Origin: Cupriavidus sp. WKF15
GTDB taxonomy: Bacteria > Pseudomonadota > Gammaproteobacteria > Burkholderiales > Burkholderiaceae
Direction of reading: 5' to 3'
Length of the DNA stretch: 64,000 nucleotides
NCBI RefSeq assembly: GCF_029278605.1
Contig: NZ_CP119572.1
Location: forward strand, 1,488,001-1,552,000
Part shown: one piece after another, positions 16,301 to 25,299 of the stretch
Numbering within the stretch: the first letter of the stretch is position 1
Layout of the letters: every line of letters starts with the position of its first letter
Position numbers and translations under genes: made by a program
The notes under the pieces: generated by a model
What the model was told of the DNA's origin: nothing
Database searches by the model: none
The model's input: the letters and a program-made list of their open reading frames with translations, nothing else

Positions 16301-17630
16301 CGACCAGAACGTTGACAAGCCCGCGCATCGCGTCCGCATTGGCGGCCTGCGCCGTCAGTACGCGGCGGTAGGCAGCCTCCGCGGCCGCATATTGGCGGGC
16401 ATCTGCCTGCAGGTCGGCCAGCGCCACCTGGGCGGTGATTTCATTCGGATCCAAACGCTGAGCTTGCTCGAGCAGGTGGCGCGCCTCGGTCGAGTTGCCC
16501 GATGAGCGCTGGGCGGCGGCACGCTGCACCAGCTGCCAGTAAGTGGCGCTATTGCTGGCTTGGCGGTAACGGTTACCCGCGCCGTGCCGCGACGCCTGCG
16601 CGAAATAGTCAACAGCCTCGGCGAATCGCTGTTGCTTCAGCCGCAGCACGCCCATCCCGCCCAGGGCATCGGCATCGTTGGGGCGTTGTGCGAGGGCGCT
16701 CTGAAAGTGGTCGGCAGCGCGCTCGAGTTCGCCCGCGTCGAGCGCGGCGAACCCCTGCTGTACGATGCCGCGCCCCGGATCTGTCGGCGCGGTGCTGTTT
16801 GCTGGCTTGGGTCGGGCATCCCCCAGCTTCGCGCGGATGGCGGCGTCGTCCGGATGCGTCGCCAGCCAGGCCTGGTAGAGCGGGGCATCGCTGGGGCGTG
16901 TACCGAGCCAGTCGAGTGCGCGGCGCCAGCTGTCGGTGGCTTCCTTGCCCACATCGGGTCGCGTGGCAAGGCTTTCGAGCCGGCGGATCCCTTCTTGCCG
17001 AGTGTTGTCCCGGTAGGTCAGGTGCTGCGCCAAGGCTAGCTGCGCGCGCGCATCGGACGGATTGGCGCGGGCGAGCCGCTCCAGGCCCGCGCGTGCTGGC
17101 GCCCAGCCTTGGGCAGTGCCACCAAGGGTCTGGTAATACTCGAGGGCAAGGTCGCCTTGGGGCGCCTTGCCGCCTGCGACCTGCTCGTAGCGCTTGATCG
17201 CCTGCTCGGCCTGTCCGCTTTGCGCCAGTTGGCGGGCCTGCTCGAGCTGTTGCTGCACGCCCGCTGAGCCGCCTTTGGCGATCTGGTCGCGAAGCTCACT
17301 GACAAGGGGCGAACCCGGCGCTGCCTTCTGGAGCCGTTCCAAATAGGTGCGGGCCGACTGCACCCGCCCCGCCTGGAGTTCGGCAATGCCCATTCCATAC
17401 AAGGCGTCAGGCTGCCCCGGATTCAGGCGCAACAGCTTTCCCCATACCTCGGCTGCACGATCCTGGCGGCTGCGCGCTTGCCAATACCTGGCCTGATCGA
17501 CGAGAGCCTTGGTGGCGTCGTCTTGCGCGCCGCTCGACGTGGTGAACCCGGTTAGCAACGCCAGCATCAGCGCCTGGCATTGCTCGCGCCGGCGCGAAGA
17601 CAGGCGAATCGGGATTATTCGCGCGGGCAT
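13374..17630 (-). CDS. bcsC: Cellulose synthase outer-membrane subunit BcsC
   Basis: The 1418-residue protein has an N-terminal signal region, about 850 residues of TPR repeats (for example PDALYGMGIAELQAGRVQSARTYLE, NDADALGGMGVLRLKQQRFAEAVDYF), a proline/alanine-rich linker, and a C-terminal BCSC barrel domain from about residue 1090 that ends in the aromatic residue F. BcsC scaffolds the periplasmic complex with its TPRs and forms the outer-membrane channel through which cellulose leaves. The ATG at 17630 has GGAG seven bases upstream and overlaps the end of bcsZ by 16 bases. An upstream ATG at 17660 is less likely. It is the last gene of the bcs operon. Confidence 0.92.
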   Translation of the reverse strand: MPARIIPIRLSSRRREQCQALMLALLTGFTTSSGAQDDATKALVDQARYWQARSRQDRAAEVWGKLLRLNPGQPDALYGMGIAELQAGRVQSARTYLERLQKAAPGSPLVSELRDQIAKGGSAGVQQQLEQARQLAQSGQAEQAIKRYEQVAGGKAPQGDLALEYYQTLGGTAQGWAPARAGLERLARANPSDARAQLALAQHLTYRDNTRQEGIRRLESLATRPDVGKEATDSWRRALDWLGTRPSDAPLYQAWLATHPDDAAIRAKLGDARPKPANSTAPTDPGRGIVQQGFAALDAGELERAADHFQSALAQRPNDADALGGMGVLRLKQQRFAEAVDYFAQASRHGAGNRYRQASNSATYWQLVQRAAAQRSSGNSTEARHLLEQAQRLDPNEITAQVALADLQADARQYAAAEAAYRRVLTAQAANADAMRGLVNVLVAQNKNTEALALVERMTPVQREQLAPLGRMRADQARIQAQEAMRQGDSAGARRLLEDAMANDPTNPWVRLEVARHYIAMGMKDQARGVMDNLLLSAPGEPDALFASALAAAESNDWQRGLDLLERIPANQRSNDMGKLQRRLWVHAEAGRASELAAADQQPAAIGVLQHAERYAGQDVELTGALALAYADAGNSAHALSLMRAAMRRAGLPDVGMQLQYAAVLLKTQQDMELAGVLRQLANADMTSEQRRGYDDIRIAYIVRQADALTAAGDLVAAYDTLAVALSERGGNPSVRASLARMYAQAGENGKALALYESVLAKDPRNLDLRLAAIGTATAAREYDWAERALQPALQQAPDSVNVLTTAGRLYKAQGKNAKAAEYFRAAVTAEGRLAGTGAQPGSAFDRVPANPFVGLPGQRQASDLPPSGSYTPYQLVPTASATVPAPVRQFAAAAPDQPYIPQPVGTVARSPTNSAMSAGAIATPVSYLPASGGIANGRTAARPALSGRTPAPVPQGYADPQAYAHPDLRTSANAAAPAQRPLGAQAREPWLADADAPALPAGPRTAREELREIEQQRTSTSAGGPMLRGRNGDSGMSQLTELQVVSEAKFAVGDGKLVARVTPVALDAGNVGTDFNNGSRFGAGPLGWAVPGTSQNLFGQNLKSTSAGSQSAFGVAVGVAYDTDRFGVDIGSTPLGFRYTDVNAGARVNLPLTQRTTLGMTASRRPVTDSLLSYAGARDERSGLAWGGVMASGGRAELGWSDGAFGIYGYGGYSVLTGHDVARNSKWEGGGGFYMKLIDSDTQRFTSGINFTSMGYSENLRYFTFGHGGYFSPQTYFSVTVPLALEGRSGRLSYHMRGALGLQAFHENDAPYFPTDANAQAAANAAVALAKANNLTSLNSAVYPGQSKTGIAYNLVGTVEYQAAQQLFVGGLLGIDNARDYRQWYAGMYVRYALQRQTDPIGFPPVPPRSAVAPLPF

Positions 17631-18841
17631 GCCTTGTCTCCGGTCTTGTCCTGCAACCACGCTAACTCCAGTTGTCCAGATGGGACGAAGTGATAGTAAC
17701 CGTCGGCATGGCCGAGGCCGAACAGGCCGAGGACGGTGTCATAGTAGTTTTGCTTCGCGGCAGCATTTGTCACCAGGCCTTGTGCCCGACTACGCTGCGC
17801 AGCCGCTTCCGGCGATCCGGATGCAAGGAGAAATGGCACTAGCGCGGCCGAGAAACCGAGCGGTCCCTCGCCGCTGAATGCCCCGCTTACGGCGTGCATG
17901 TTCTCAGGCGGCGCGGACCGTCCATGCATCCGTTGGGCAACGGGGGCAAGCATTTTCATCAACTTGCGTGCAGCGGCGTCGCCCCCGGGGGTAATGCCAG
18001 CCCAGAGGTAGACGCGGACAGCATCGTAGCTACTGATGTCGCCGCTGTCCGGATCAATGATCCACTCGGGCGGCTCGCCTGGCCTGACGCGATAGGTCGA
18101 CCAGTCAGGCACGATGCCATGCACGGCAACCGCCTCTATCAACTTGGGAACCTGTTCGGCCAGCGCGCCCCACGGGCCAGCGGGGTCGAAGGCGGCTAGC
18201 CGGCGCAGCAGCGGGACGGGCAGGTAGCTGGCATTGACGCGCCACTCGCGAGAGCCGTCCGCATTGGCCAGGACGAAACCTTGCGGGCCGGGCAACAGCA
18301 TGGGACCGAAGCGGGGCAGCGTGACCACCTCGTACTTTGCCACCTGTCGCAGCAATGCGCGTGCGGCTTCAGCATAGGCCGGCGCGTTCCACACCCGCGC
18401 TGCTTCGGCAAGCGCATAGGCATACCAGAGATCCGCATCCGAGGCAGAGTTGGTATCGATCACGCCCCACGAGCCGTCATCGCGTCGGCCCCAGCGCCAC
18501 GCGGGCAGCTTGTCGACGAGGGTGCCGCCGCCAAGATGGGCAACGCTCCATCGCCATGCCTTGTCAAACGTGGCGCGGTCGTTGGCGATCAAGGCAAACA
18601 GCATGGTGTAAGACTGGCCTTCAGATGTGCTGTGCTGCTCGCGCACGGACAGATCGATCACGCGCCCGTCGTCCTGCACGAAGCGGCTGAGAAACTGTTG
18701 GTAGAGAGGCCATGAACATGCGCGGCGCGGCGTTTGGGCGCCGGCGCCGGCCGGCAACAGCGGCGCCAGCGCGCCGACGACACTGAAGGCCCCTGCGCCG
18801 AGCAGCTTGCGACGGCGGAGATTCTGGCGTGAGCGTGTCAT
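17615..18841 (-). CDS. bcsZ: Periplasmic endo-1,4-beta-glucanase BcsZ (GH8)
   Basis: The 408-residue enzyme is a glycoside hydrolase family 8 cellulase that trims or relaxes nascent cellulose in the periplasm. The catalytic acid is Glu74 in STSEGQSYTM. The substrate-binding blocks WGVIDTNSASDADLWYAYAL, NASYLP and SYDAVRVYLW are present. The ATG at 18841 overlaps the bcsB stop as ATGA. The N-terminus LRRRKLLGAGAF resembles a twin-arginine signal and is followed by a hydrophobic stretch and AGAGAQ. A longer reading from 18979 would start inside bcsB and is rejected. Confidence 0.92.
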   Translation of the reverse strand: MTRSRQNLRRRKLLGAGAFSVVGALAPLLPAGAGAQTPRRACSWPLYQQFLSRFVQDDGRVIDLSVREQHSTSEGQSYTMLFALIANDRATFDKAWRWSVAHLGGGTLVDKLPAWRWGRRDDGSWGVIDTNSASDADLWYAYALAEAARVWNAPAYAEAARALLRQVAKYEVVTLPRFGPMLLPGPQGFVLANADGSREWRVNASYLPVPLLRRLAAFDPAGPWGALAEQVPKLIEAVAVHGIVPDWSTYRVRPGEPPEWIIDPDSGDISSYDAVRVYLWAGITPGGDAAARKLMKMLAPVAQRMHGRSAPPENMHAVSGAFSGEGPLGFSAALVPFLLASGSPEAAAQRSRAQGLVTNAAAKQNYYDTVLGLFGLGHADGYYHFVPSGQLELAWLQDKTGDKACPRE

Positions 18842-21153
18842 GCCTGACCTGCTTTGCGCCGTTTGGCGCGGCCGCGAAGCATCAGAAACAGCGTGGCGCC
18901 GAGCAGCGGCGTGGCGATAAGGAGCATCAAGACCATCGCATACGGCCGCTGCGAAAGCCACCAGTGGACGTATGTCCATGGATCAAGCCTGCCCACGTAG
19001 TAGCTCTGTTGCGCCGCGAGGCTGCTGACCGCCGTTCCGCGCACCAGCACAAGGCTGCCCTGTACCTTCGGCAGGCGATCGGCATCGAGCAGCATGTCAG
19101 TGGCGGTCAGCAATCCGCCTGGCGTATCACTGGTGATGGCGACGACGCTTCGACCGGCCGCCAGCGGCGACTCGAAGCCGGCAAGTGCCGCATCGGTGCC
19201 CGGGCTGCTGATCGACAGGCTGGCTTCGACAGGACGGTTACGGTTGCCATCGGCGCCATTCCACCAGCCCAGCAGGTCTGAATAGACCTCTGTCAATGTG
19301 AAATGCTTTCCCTCGCGAGCCAGCGACACCGGAATATGGTCGGCCCACTGCGACAGCAATGGCTGGTTCTGCGCGGTACCGATGACAAGCAAATCACGGT
19401 CCGCTGCCTGCTGCACGTCGGCCGGTGCGATGATCTTCACGCCGCTCGCCGGGTGGCCCGTCGATTCGCCCATACGACCCATCACGGTCAAGTAGGTTGA
19501 GTAGTCCTCTGCGGAAGGTTGTGACGGCAGCACAACCGCGGTTTCCGACAGATCCGCCATGCGCGTGAAAGGGAAACCGCTGTTGCCAAAGGCAGCCAGG
19601 TCGGGCAGAGCCATAAAGTGGGGCAGGCTGGAGATATCAATGGTCGAATCGGGATCGATCGCACCCTTGATATTGTCTACCAACGTGTCCTTGCATGCGC
19701 CTTGTTTCGGATAGTCGTAGTAATAGTGAAACTGCAGTTGCGACTGGGCTGGCACCATGAACAGCGGCAAGTGGAGCGTCTGCTGCTGCGGCACCGAGCC
19801 GTCCGGGAGTACGCGCGCGACCAGTTCGGACACCTTGCCGCCACTGTCCTTCAGCGAGCGCAGCGGGTAAGCGCGCAGGAACTGGCTATTGACGTTAATG
19901 TTGAGGGTCGACTTGTCTTGCGTCGGCCGCGGGGTGTAGCGGTAGCGCAGGTCGATGGGGATACCGCGCGAGCGCCAGCCGAAAAGATCGGGCGGCAGGC
20001 GGAAGCTGACGCGCACGAGGTCCGGCTGGTAGCCGGATACATTGAGTTGTTCCCCTGGTATCAGCTCTCCGAAGCGTACCGGGCGGTCGCTGCGCAACCA
20101 GTTCGGCGCGTCGTAGGGCTTTCGCGGCGCCACGTTATGCAGCCCGGTAATGGTGGCTCGCTGACCCGATAATGCCTTGGCCCCGAGCGCAAGGGCGCGT
20201 GCGGCGGTCTTCAGTTCTGCGCTGTCGCGGCCCATCACGAGAAGGAGCTTGCTGCCAGCGTCATTGGGATTGGGCACAATGGCAACCGTCGGACCGTCGA
20301 GCTGAGGCAGCCCGATCCCGGCCGGGCGCTCTTGCTGCGTGGCAAATACCACCCCGTTTCCGCTACCGGGCAACTCGTTGAGTGTCACGGGGAACGAGGC
20401 GCCACGGTATCCTGCCAGCCCGCCAAACCATGAAGAGACCGCGCCGGCCGCCTCAAGCGTGGCTGCAGACGGCGATCCGGCAAATATAAATGGCAGCCTC
20501 AGGCGCCCGATGTCGCGGCGATCGAAGAATGGCAGGGGCAGCAGGGCCAGGTCATTGGCAAGCGCCCCACGGGTTACGGTCAGTTCCAGCACGCTTGCGT
20601 TACTGACGGTCGCCCACAGGCTGGAATGGAAGGGATCTTCGCAGTCTGCGGTGTAGTGACCGATCAGTTGGAGATTGAGCCGGTTGAACTCCGTGATCAG
20701 TCGCGGCTCGAGGATCAGCTCTTTCTCCAGGAGACTGCCGCCTTGTTCTCGCGGCACGGGCACGGTTTGCGCGACCTCGCCGTTGATCATCACGTTGATG
20801 TGCGATAACTGGGGGAGCAGGGCGGGGGAGTAGCTATAGCGCAGCTTCAGTCTTGCGCCGGTGACCACCTCGTCCGCGCGCACCGAGAATGGCACGCCAT
20901 TGATGCCGTCCACGCCGCGCAACTGAAGCGGTTGGTCCGCGCCGAGCTGCTTGAGCGTCATGGACACGATGCGGCTACCCGGACGAGCCGCCGGTGACAC
21001 GGACACCACCGGCGGCAGGGCGGTCGTGCCCGCGGCTGCGCTGGCTGCGGGGCTACGCGACTGTGCCTGCGCGCTGGCGGCGGCACAAGCCGAGATCATC
21101 GAAATGACGCAACGGGCAAGCAGGCGGCGGACCGGAGTAGACGGCGTCATCAT
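18838..21153 (-). CDS. bcsB: Cellulose synthase periplasmic subunit BcsB
   Basis: The 771-residue protein has a signal peptide (about 1-30, cleavage near SAQAQ), paired carbohydrate-binding and flavodoxin-like domains, and one C-terminal membrane anchor (YAMVLMLLIATPLLGATLFLML) followed by a basic tail. Recognisable family stretches include KLRYSYSPALLPQLSHINVMINGE and LQFHYYYDYPKQGACKD. BcsB binds the polymer in the periplasm and its anchor helix is needed for BcsA activity. It follows bcsA with 95 bases between and overlaps bcsZ by 4. Confidence 0.93.
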   Translation of the reverse strand: MMTPSTPVRRLLARCVISMISACAAASAQAQSRSPAASAAAGTTALPPVVSVSPAARPGSRIVSMTLKQLGADQPLQLRGVDGINGVPFSVRADEVVTGARLKLRYSYSPALLPQLSHINVMINGEVAQTVPVPREQGGSLLEKELILEPRLITEFNRLNLQLIGHYTADCEDPFHSSLWATVSNASVLELTVTRGALANDLALLPLPFFDRRDIGRLRLPFIFAGSPSAATLEAAGAVSSWFGGLAGYRGASFPVTLNELPGSGNGVVFATQQERPAGIGLPQLDGPTVAIVPNPNDAGSKLLLVMGRDSAELKTAARALALGAKALSGQRATITGLHNVAPRKPYDAPNWLRSDRPVRFGELIPGEQLNVSGYQPDLVRVSFRLPPDLFGWRSRGIPIDLRYRYTPRPTQDKSTLNINVNSQFLRAYPLRSLKDSGGKVSELVARVLPDGSVPQQQTLHLPLFMVPAQSQLQFHYYYDYPKQGACKDTLVDNIKGAIDPDSTIDISSLPHFMALPDLAAFGNSGFPFTRMADLSETAVVLPSQPSAEDYSTYLTVMGRMGESTGHPASGVKIIAPADVQQAADRDLLVIGTAQNQPLLSQWADHIPVSLAREGKHFTLTEVYSDLLGWWNGADGNRNRPVEASLSISSPGTDAALAGFESPLAAGRSVVAITSDTPGGLLTATDMLLDADRLPKVQGSLVLVRGTAVSSLAAQQSYYVGRLDPWTYVHWWLSQRPYAMVLMLLIATPLLGATLFLMLRGRAKRRKAGQA

Positions 21154-21248
21154 TCAGGGAAATTCCTTGCTGCCGGGAAGGGAAGGGTCGACACATTCAG
21201 TCGTAAGGTGTAGCACTGGGAAGCAATCCGGATACCGCGATACCGCCC

Positions 21249-23462
21249 TCAGCTACGGGCCATGCTCTTGCGATGTATGAGCCTGCGCAATTCGCGGCCG
21301 AGATGGAACGCCACGTTGCGAAAACCGAGGATACCGATCTGCATGATCTGGCGTAGCGCCAGTCTCGGCGCGTCGTGCCGCTTCGCGCCCCAAGAGGTGA
21401 GCCATGCATCGGCGCGGGAAAAAGTGCATTGGATAAAGGCCATTTCCTGCGCGACGGTCATATCCTCCAGCCTCAGGCCGGCATGGTCCTGGCCCCGAAA
21501 TACCACCGTGGAATTGAATGCGTGTTCCGCGTTTTGCAGATAGAGCGAGATGCCGAGGCGCTGACCTATGTCCACTTTCACGTCATCGGGCAGGCGAATA
21601 CCTAAACCACCTTCGGCAAAGTCCACGGTCTCGCAGACAATGCTGCGCCCGTCCGCGAACCGAAGCGTCGCCGGTAGCGTCATGGCCACCCGATGCGCCT
21701 CGCGTACCTGCCGCGACTCACTTGCCACGGCGATGGACGCGCCGATGATCATGAGGTTGTAGACCGTCCACAGCAAGTTCAGTATCACCGTGGTCTGCTC
21801 GTTCGGCATTCCGCTGCTGCCAAGGACAAGCCGGCCAATTCCCAGCGTCAGCCCCAGCAGGTTGAACGCCAGCAAGATCAAATACGGCCGCGAGATGATC
21901 CAGTCAAAGTAGGCTTCTTCGATTACCCCACCCTTGGGAGTCACGTTGAACTTGCCCGCAGCAGGGTTGATGAACGCGACAAGTGTCGGCCGCATGATGT
22001 ACCACGCGAGCACGGACTCGTAGACCTCATTCCAGAAAGAATGCCGGAAGCGGCCCTGAATGCGAGAGTTGGTCATGTTTGCGTGGAGCAAATGAGGCAA
22101 CGCAAAGATGGCAATACTCAGGGCCGGTGCATGGATCACGTGGGCGCCGAACAACAGGTAAGCCAATGGCGCCGTCAGGAACACGAGGCGTGGTAACCCA
22201 TAGAAGAAATGCAACATCGCATTCAGATAGCAAAGCCGCTGTGGTAGCGACAGACCTGGCCCGAGAAGCGGGTTGTCAATCCGGCAGATCTGTGCCATGC
22301 CGCGCGCCCAGCGGATGCGTTGGCCGATGTGCCCCGACAGGCTTTCGGTAGCCAGCCCCGCGGCCTGCGGGATCGCGAGATAGGCGGTGCTGTACCCAAG
22401 ACGGTGCAGCTTCAGCGCGGTATGGGCATCCTCGGTAACGGTCTCGACAGCGATACCGCCGACTTCCATCAGAGGCGCTCGCTTGATGAGCGCGCAAGAG
22501 CCGCAAAAGAATGTCGCGTCCCAGAAGTCATTCCCGTCCTGTACCAGGCCATAAAAGAGTTCACCCTCGTTGGGCACGTCCTGGAAGGTATCGAGGTTTT
22601 TCTCGAACGGATCGGGCGAAAAAAAATAGTGAGGCGTCTGCAGCATGGCAAGCTTGCGTTCCTTCAGGAACCAGCCCATGCAGACTTGCAGGAAGGACCG
22701 CGTCGGGATGTGGTCGCAGTCGAAGATGGCAATGTATTCGCCGGTGGTGTGCTCAAGCGCCGCGTTGATATTTCCGGCCTTGGCGTGGCGGTTGTTGTCG
22801 CGAGTGACATGCGTGACGCCGACGTTCTCGCAGAACTGCCGGAACTCGTCGCGTCGGCCGTCGTCGAGCACATAGACGTTGATCTTGTCGCGCGGCCAGT
22901 CCAGGGACATGGCGGCGAAGACAGTTGGCTTCACCACCGACAGGGGCTCGTTGTAGGTAGGGATGAAAATGTCCACCGTCGGCCAACTGGCGAGCTCGCG
23001 CGGCATGGGCATGGGTTTGCGCTGCAGTGGCCATGCGGTCTGGAAGTAACCCAGAACCAGTACCACGAAGGCATAGAGCTCCGCCGCCAGCAGGCCTGCG
23101 CCGAAAACAAGGTCAAACCAGGAATCGAACGCAGTGGTCTCGGTAATGCGCCAGTACATGTAGCGGGCACTGGCAGCCAGCGACAAGACAACTAGCATTA
23201 ATGTGGCAAAGTGGCCCTTGTGCCGGGACAACACTACGGCCATTAAGTAGCACGACAGCGCAAAGCCGGCCTGCTGCCAGAAATCCAGGGGTACCGTCAC
23301 GACGATTAGTGACAAAGCCAAACCAAGCAGGAGCGCGAAGGCACGCACAACGGGACTTCTCCACGCGGCCAGGTGCAGGAACCATCGGGCGAGTGGCGGG
23401 TGCTGCCGAGGTTCGGCAAGTTCGAACTCTTGGTCGACCTTGGCTGGTTTATCGGATTTCAT
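21249..23462 (-). CDS. bcsA: Cellulose synthase catalytic subunit BcsA
   Basis: The 737-residue membrane protein is a family-2 processive glycosyltransferase that makes beta-1,4-glucan from UDP-glucose. The motif series is complete: DDGRRDEF, DCDHIP, TEDAH and QRIRWARG. About eight membrane segments surround the catalytic domain. A PilZ domain starts at about residue 580 with the arginine motif RQVREAHR and continues with DFAEGGLG, where the usual serine of D-x-S-x-x-G is alanine. c-di-GMP binding to this domain opens the active site in studied homologues. The start overlaps the bcsQ stop by 4 bases. Confidence 0.95.
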   Translation of the reverse strand: MKSDKPAKVDQEFELAEPRQHPPLARWFLHLAAWRSPVVRAFALLLGLALSLIVVTVPLDFWQQAGFALSCYLMAVVLSRHKGHFATLMLVVLSLAASARYMYWRITETTAFDSWFDLVFGAGLLAAELYAFVVLVLGYFQTAWPLQRKPMPMPRELASWPTVDIFIPTYNEPLSVVKPTVFAAMSLDWPRDKINVYVLDDGRRDEFRQFCENVGVTHVTRDNNRHAKAGNINAALEHTTGEYIAIFDCDHIPTRSFLQVCMGWFLKERKLAMLQTPHYFFSPDPFEKNLDTFQDVPNEGELFYGLVQDGNDFWDATFFCGSCALIKRAPLMEVGGIAVETVTEDAHTALKLHRLGYSTAYLAIPQAAGLATESLSGHIGQRIRWARGMAQICRIDNPLLGPGLSLPQRLCYLNAMLHFFYGLPRLVFLTAPLAYLLFGAHVIHAPALSIAIFALPHLLHANMTNSRIQGRFRHSFWNEVYESVLAWYIMRPTLVAFINPAAGKFNVTPKGGVIEEAYFDWIISRPYLILLAFNLLGLTLGIGRLVLGSSGMPNEQTTVILNLLWTVYNLMIIGASIAVASESRQVREAHRVAMTLPATLRFADGRSIVCETVDFAEGGLGIRLPDDVKVDIGQRLGISLYLQNAEHAFNSTVVFRGQDHAGLRLEDMTVAQEMAFIQCTFSRADAWLTSWGAKRHDAPRLALRQIMQIGILGFRNVAFHLGRELRRLIHRKSMARS

Positions 23463-24232
23463 TGGGGGCTCGTTGCCTTACCCAGCAAATGTTGTTGCAG
23501 CCAGCTTGCACAGCGACGAATGTCTTCGCCGGCCTGGCTGCGAGGGCTATGGTCGACAATGGTGCGGTCATTGGCCAGCGCCTCGGGAACTGCCTGATCC
23601 TCGTGGATGACACCAATGGCCCCCTCGCCAAGCTGATCGCGAAGGACCTGCACAACGTCCTTGCTCAGTTGACGAGCCATATCCACCTGGTTAATGACGA
23701 GGGCCTGGCCAAGATAGTCGGGTCGGCGCTCGCAGTAGGTTCGAATCAGGTTTTCCATCAAGGGCAGGGCAGCGTATGAAGCCGGATCTGCGAGCGTCAT
23801 GACCAGGCAAACGTGCGCGCACGACAACGCCTGCCGCATATAGCATGACGGGCCCGGTGGCGTGTCGATGATGACAATGTCGTTTTCCGACAGTCCGAGC
23901 TGGTCGAGCTGCCTTTTCAGCCAGTTAGGGTGGGTGGCCAGATGTTGTTCAAAGACAGCGAGATCTGCATCGTTCAAGCCGCCGAACGGCATCACAAGTG
24001 CGCGTCTACGCGCCCAAATGCTTGTAATCCAGCTTTCACCGGCAAGCGTCGCACGCGCGTGGCCCGTAACGTCCTGTACAGGCATGCCAAAGTGCAAGCG
24101 CAGCATGTTCTGCGGGTCGAGATCAATGGCTAACACGCGCTGGCCGGTTTGCGCCAGCGCGTCTGCGAGATTGGCCGAGAGCGTGGTTTTACCTACGCCG
24201 CCCTTGGCGGAGACAACTGCGACGATTTTCAA
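23459..24232 (-). CDS. bcsQ: Cellulose biosynthesis ParA-like ATPase BcsQ
   Basis: The 257-residue protein is a MinD/ParA-type ATPase. The deviant Walker A box KGGVGKTTLSANLADAL is at about residues 10-26, the A-prime segment reads VLAIDLDPQN, and Walker B reads IVIIDTPPG. BcsQ places the cellulose machinery at a pole and is required for synthesis in several enterobacteria. It lies between bcsP/R and bcsA and overlaps bcsA by ATGA, so the two are translationally coupled. Confidence 0.92.
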   Translation of the reverse strand: MKIVAVVSAKGGVGKTTLSANLADALAQTGQRVLAIDLDPQNMLRLHFGMPVQDVTGHARATLAGESWITSIWARRRALVMPFGGLNDADLAVFEQHLATHPNWLKRQLDQLGLSENDIVIIDTPPGPSCYMRQALSCAHVCLVMTLADPASYAALPLMENLIRTYCERRPDYLGQALVINQVDMARQLSKDVVQVLRDQLGEGAIGVIHEDQAVPEALANDRTIVDHSPRSQAGEDIRRCASWLQQHLLGKATSPQ

Positions 24233-24239
24233 TGGCGGC

Positions 24240-24677
24240 TTAGCTGCGCTTTAAGCGGTCGAGAAAGGAACGGCGCGACGGACTGCGTTCCGGCTGGACC
24301 GACGACGCAGGCTGACCCTTGAGGCGCGCAAAAACTTCGACCAGCGGTGTCGCGCCAGCCGGTACCGATCGAAGGGATGCCACCGCGGGAGAATCGGCGG
24401 TCATCACCTGAGGAATTTGCCCCTGCGGCGGCCTTGCTGCTGAATCCCTCGGCGGCGGCGCCTCGGCCTCCTGCGGCACAGTGGAGGTCACAGCCGCAAG
24501 GTCCGGCGCCTGCACTGGGGGAACGGCTGTGCTCCGGTCCAACAGCCGCAGGGATGCCAGCAATGGCCAACGCTGCTGGGCATCCATGGCGGCGTCCTCG
24601 CGCACAATTTCCCGATACGTTGCCGAATCACCGCTGAAGCGGCTAAAAAGTTTCGAAAGATCGTCGGACTGGTTCAT
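24240..24677 (-). CDS. BcsP/BcsR-like cellulose operon protein
   Basis: The predicted 145-residue protein starts with DDLSKLFSRFSGDSATYREI and QRWPLLASLRLLD. This is the BcsR/BcsP signature ([DS]D[IL]xxLxxRFxGxxxxYxEI ... RWPLLxxL). A proline- and alanine-rich, low-complexity middle follows, then a basic end (SPSRRSFLDRLKRS). In beta-proteobacterial bcsD-type operons a protein of this kind lies between bcsD and bcsQ. It may help BcsQ or position the complex. An in-frame ATG at 24767 would add 30 residues that overlap bcsD. The start at 24677 matches the family better. Confidence 0.8.
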   Translation of the reverse strand: MNQSDDLSKLFSRFSGDSATYREIVREDAAMDAQQRWPLLASLRLLDRSTAVPPVQAPDLAAVTSTVPQEAEAPPPRDSAARPPQGQIPQVMTADSPAVASLRSVPAGATPLVEVFARLKGQPASSVQPERSPSRRSFLDRLKRS

Positions 24678-24726
24678 GGCAATAGCTCTCAGCTTGGCAG
24701 CAAGGACCTCGGCAATTGCGGCCGTA

Positions 24727-25182
24727 TCAACGCCCGAAGCGGAAATCGATGCTTCCGGTCGCATCAAATCGCGACAACGCTTTCACTTTCAGAGTGTCGG
24801 ACGAACCAAGTGACTGGAACCAGTGCTGGTAGGCGCCTTGCAAGAAAACGGCCGCCCAGTGCACCGTGCCGTTTTGTGCCGAGGACAGCGGCGCGCAGTA
24901 GTGACGTATCAGGAGCGCCTCCCCGGCGTCATGAATGCTGGTCCACCCCCAATCAATGTCCAGCCAGATTTGGGCGATGGCGCGCTCCAGTTCTTCCAAG
25001 GTGACGCAGGACCCCGGGGAGAATTGAGCCGCAAAGCGGCCACCGACGCTAGTCATGAGCGCAAGCATGCCTTCCTCGCCGAGCTGCTCCGAAAGCTCGG
25101 CAGACAGGGCCTCAAGAAAATCCCGCCATTGCGTCGAGCAGTGCCGTTCAGAGAGGTATTGCAGTGCGGCGTCATCCACCAT
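24727..25182 (-). CDS. bcsD: Cellulose synthase subunit BcsD
   Basis: The 151-residue protein matches BcsD, the periplasmic/cytoplasmic ring protein that aligns cellulose synthase complexes so that chains crystallise. Typical features are the helical N-terminal region WRDFLEALSAELSEQLGEEG, the block MTSVGGRFAAQF, IAQIWLDIDWGW, and LIRHYCAPLSSAQ. The start ATG-GTG-GAT at 25182 fits the family length (about 150). An ATG 15 bases upstream adds five residues. It opens the bcs operon, and its presence marks the locus as the bcsD-containing type. Confidence 0.85.
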   Translation of the reverse strand: MVDDAALQYLSERHCSTQWRDFLEALSAELSEQLGEEGMLALMTSVGGRFAAQFSPGSCVTLEELERAIAQIWLDIDWGWTSIHDAGEALLIRHYCAPLSSAQNGTVHWAAVFLQGAYQHWFQSLGSSDTLKVKALSRFDATGSIDFRFGR

Positions 25183-25299
25183 GGCTAACCCAATCACTCA
25201 TTTGTTAAGCGCCTAAACGGTCTCTGACGGACAAGGTCGGCGCACGGGATCCATACACGTTTGGGGGCCAGCGAGGTCAACCCTGCTGCTTCCCTGGGC

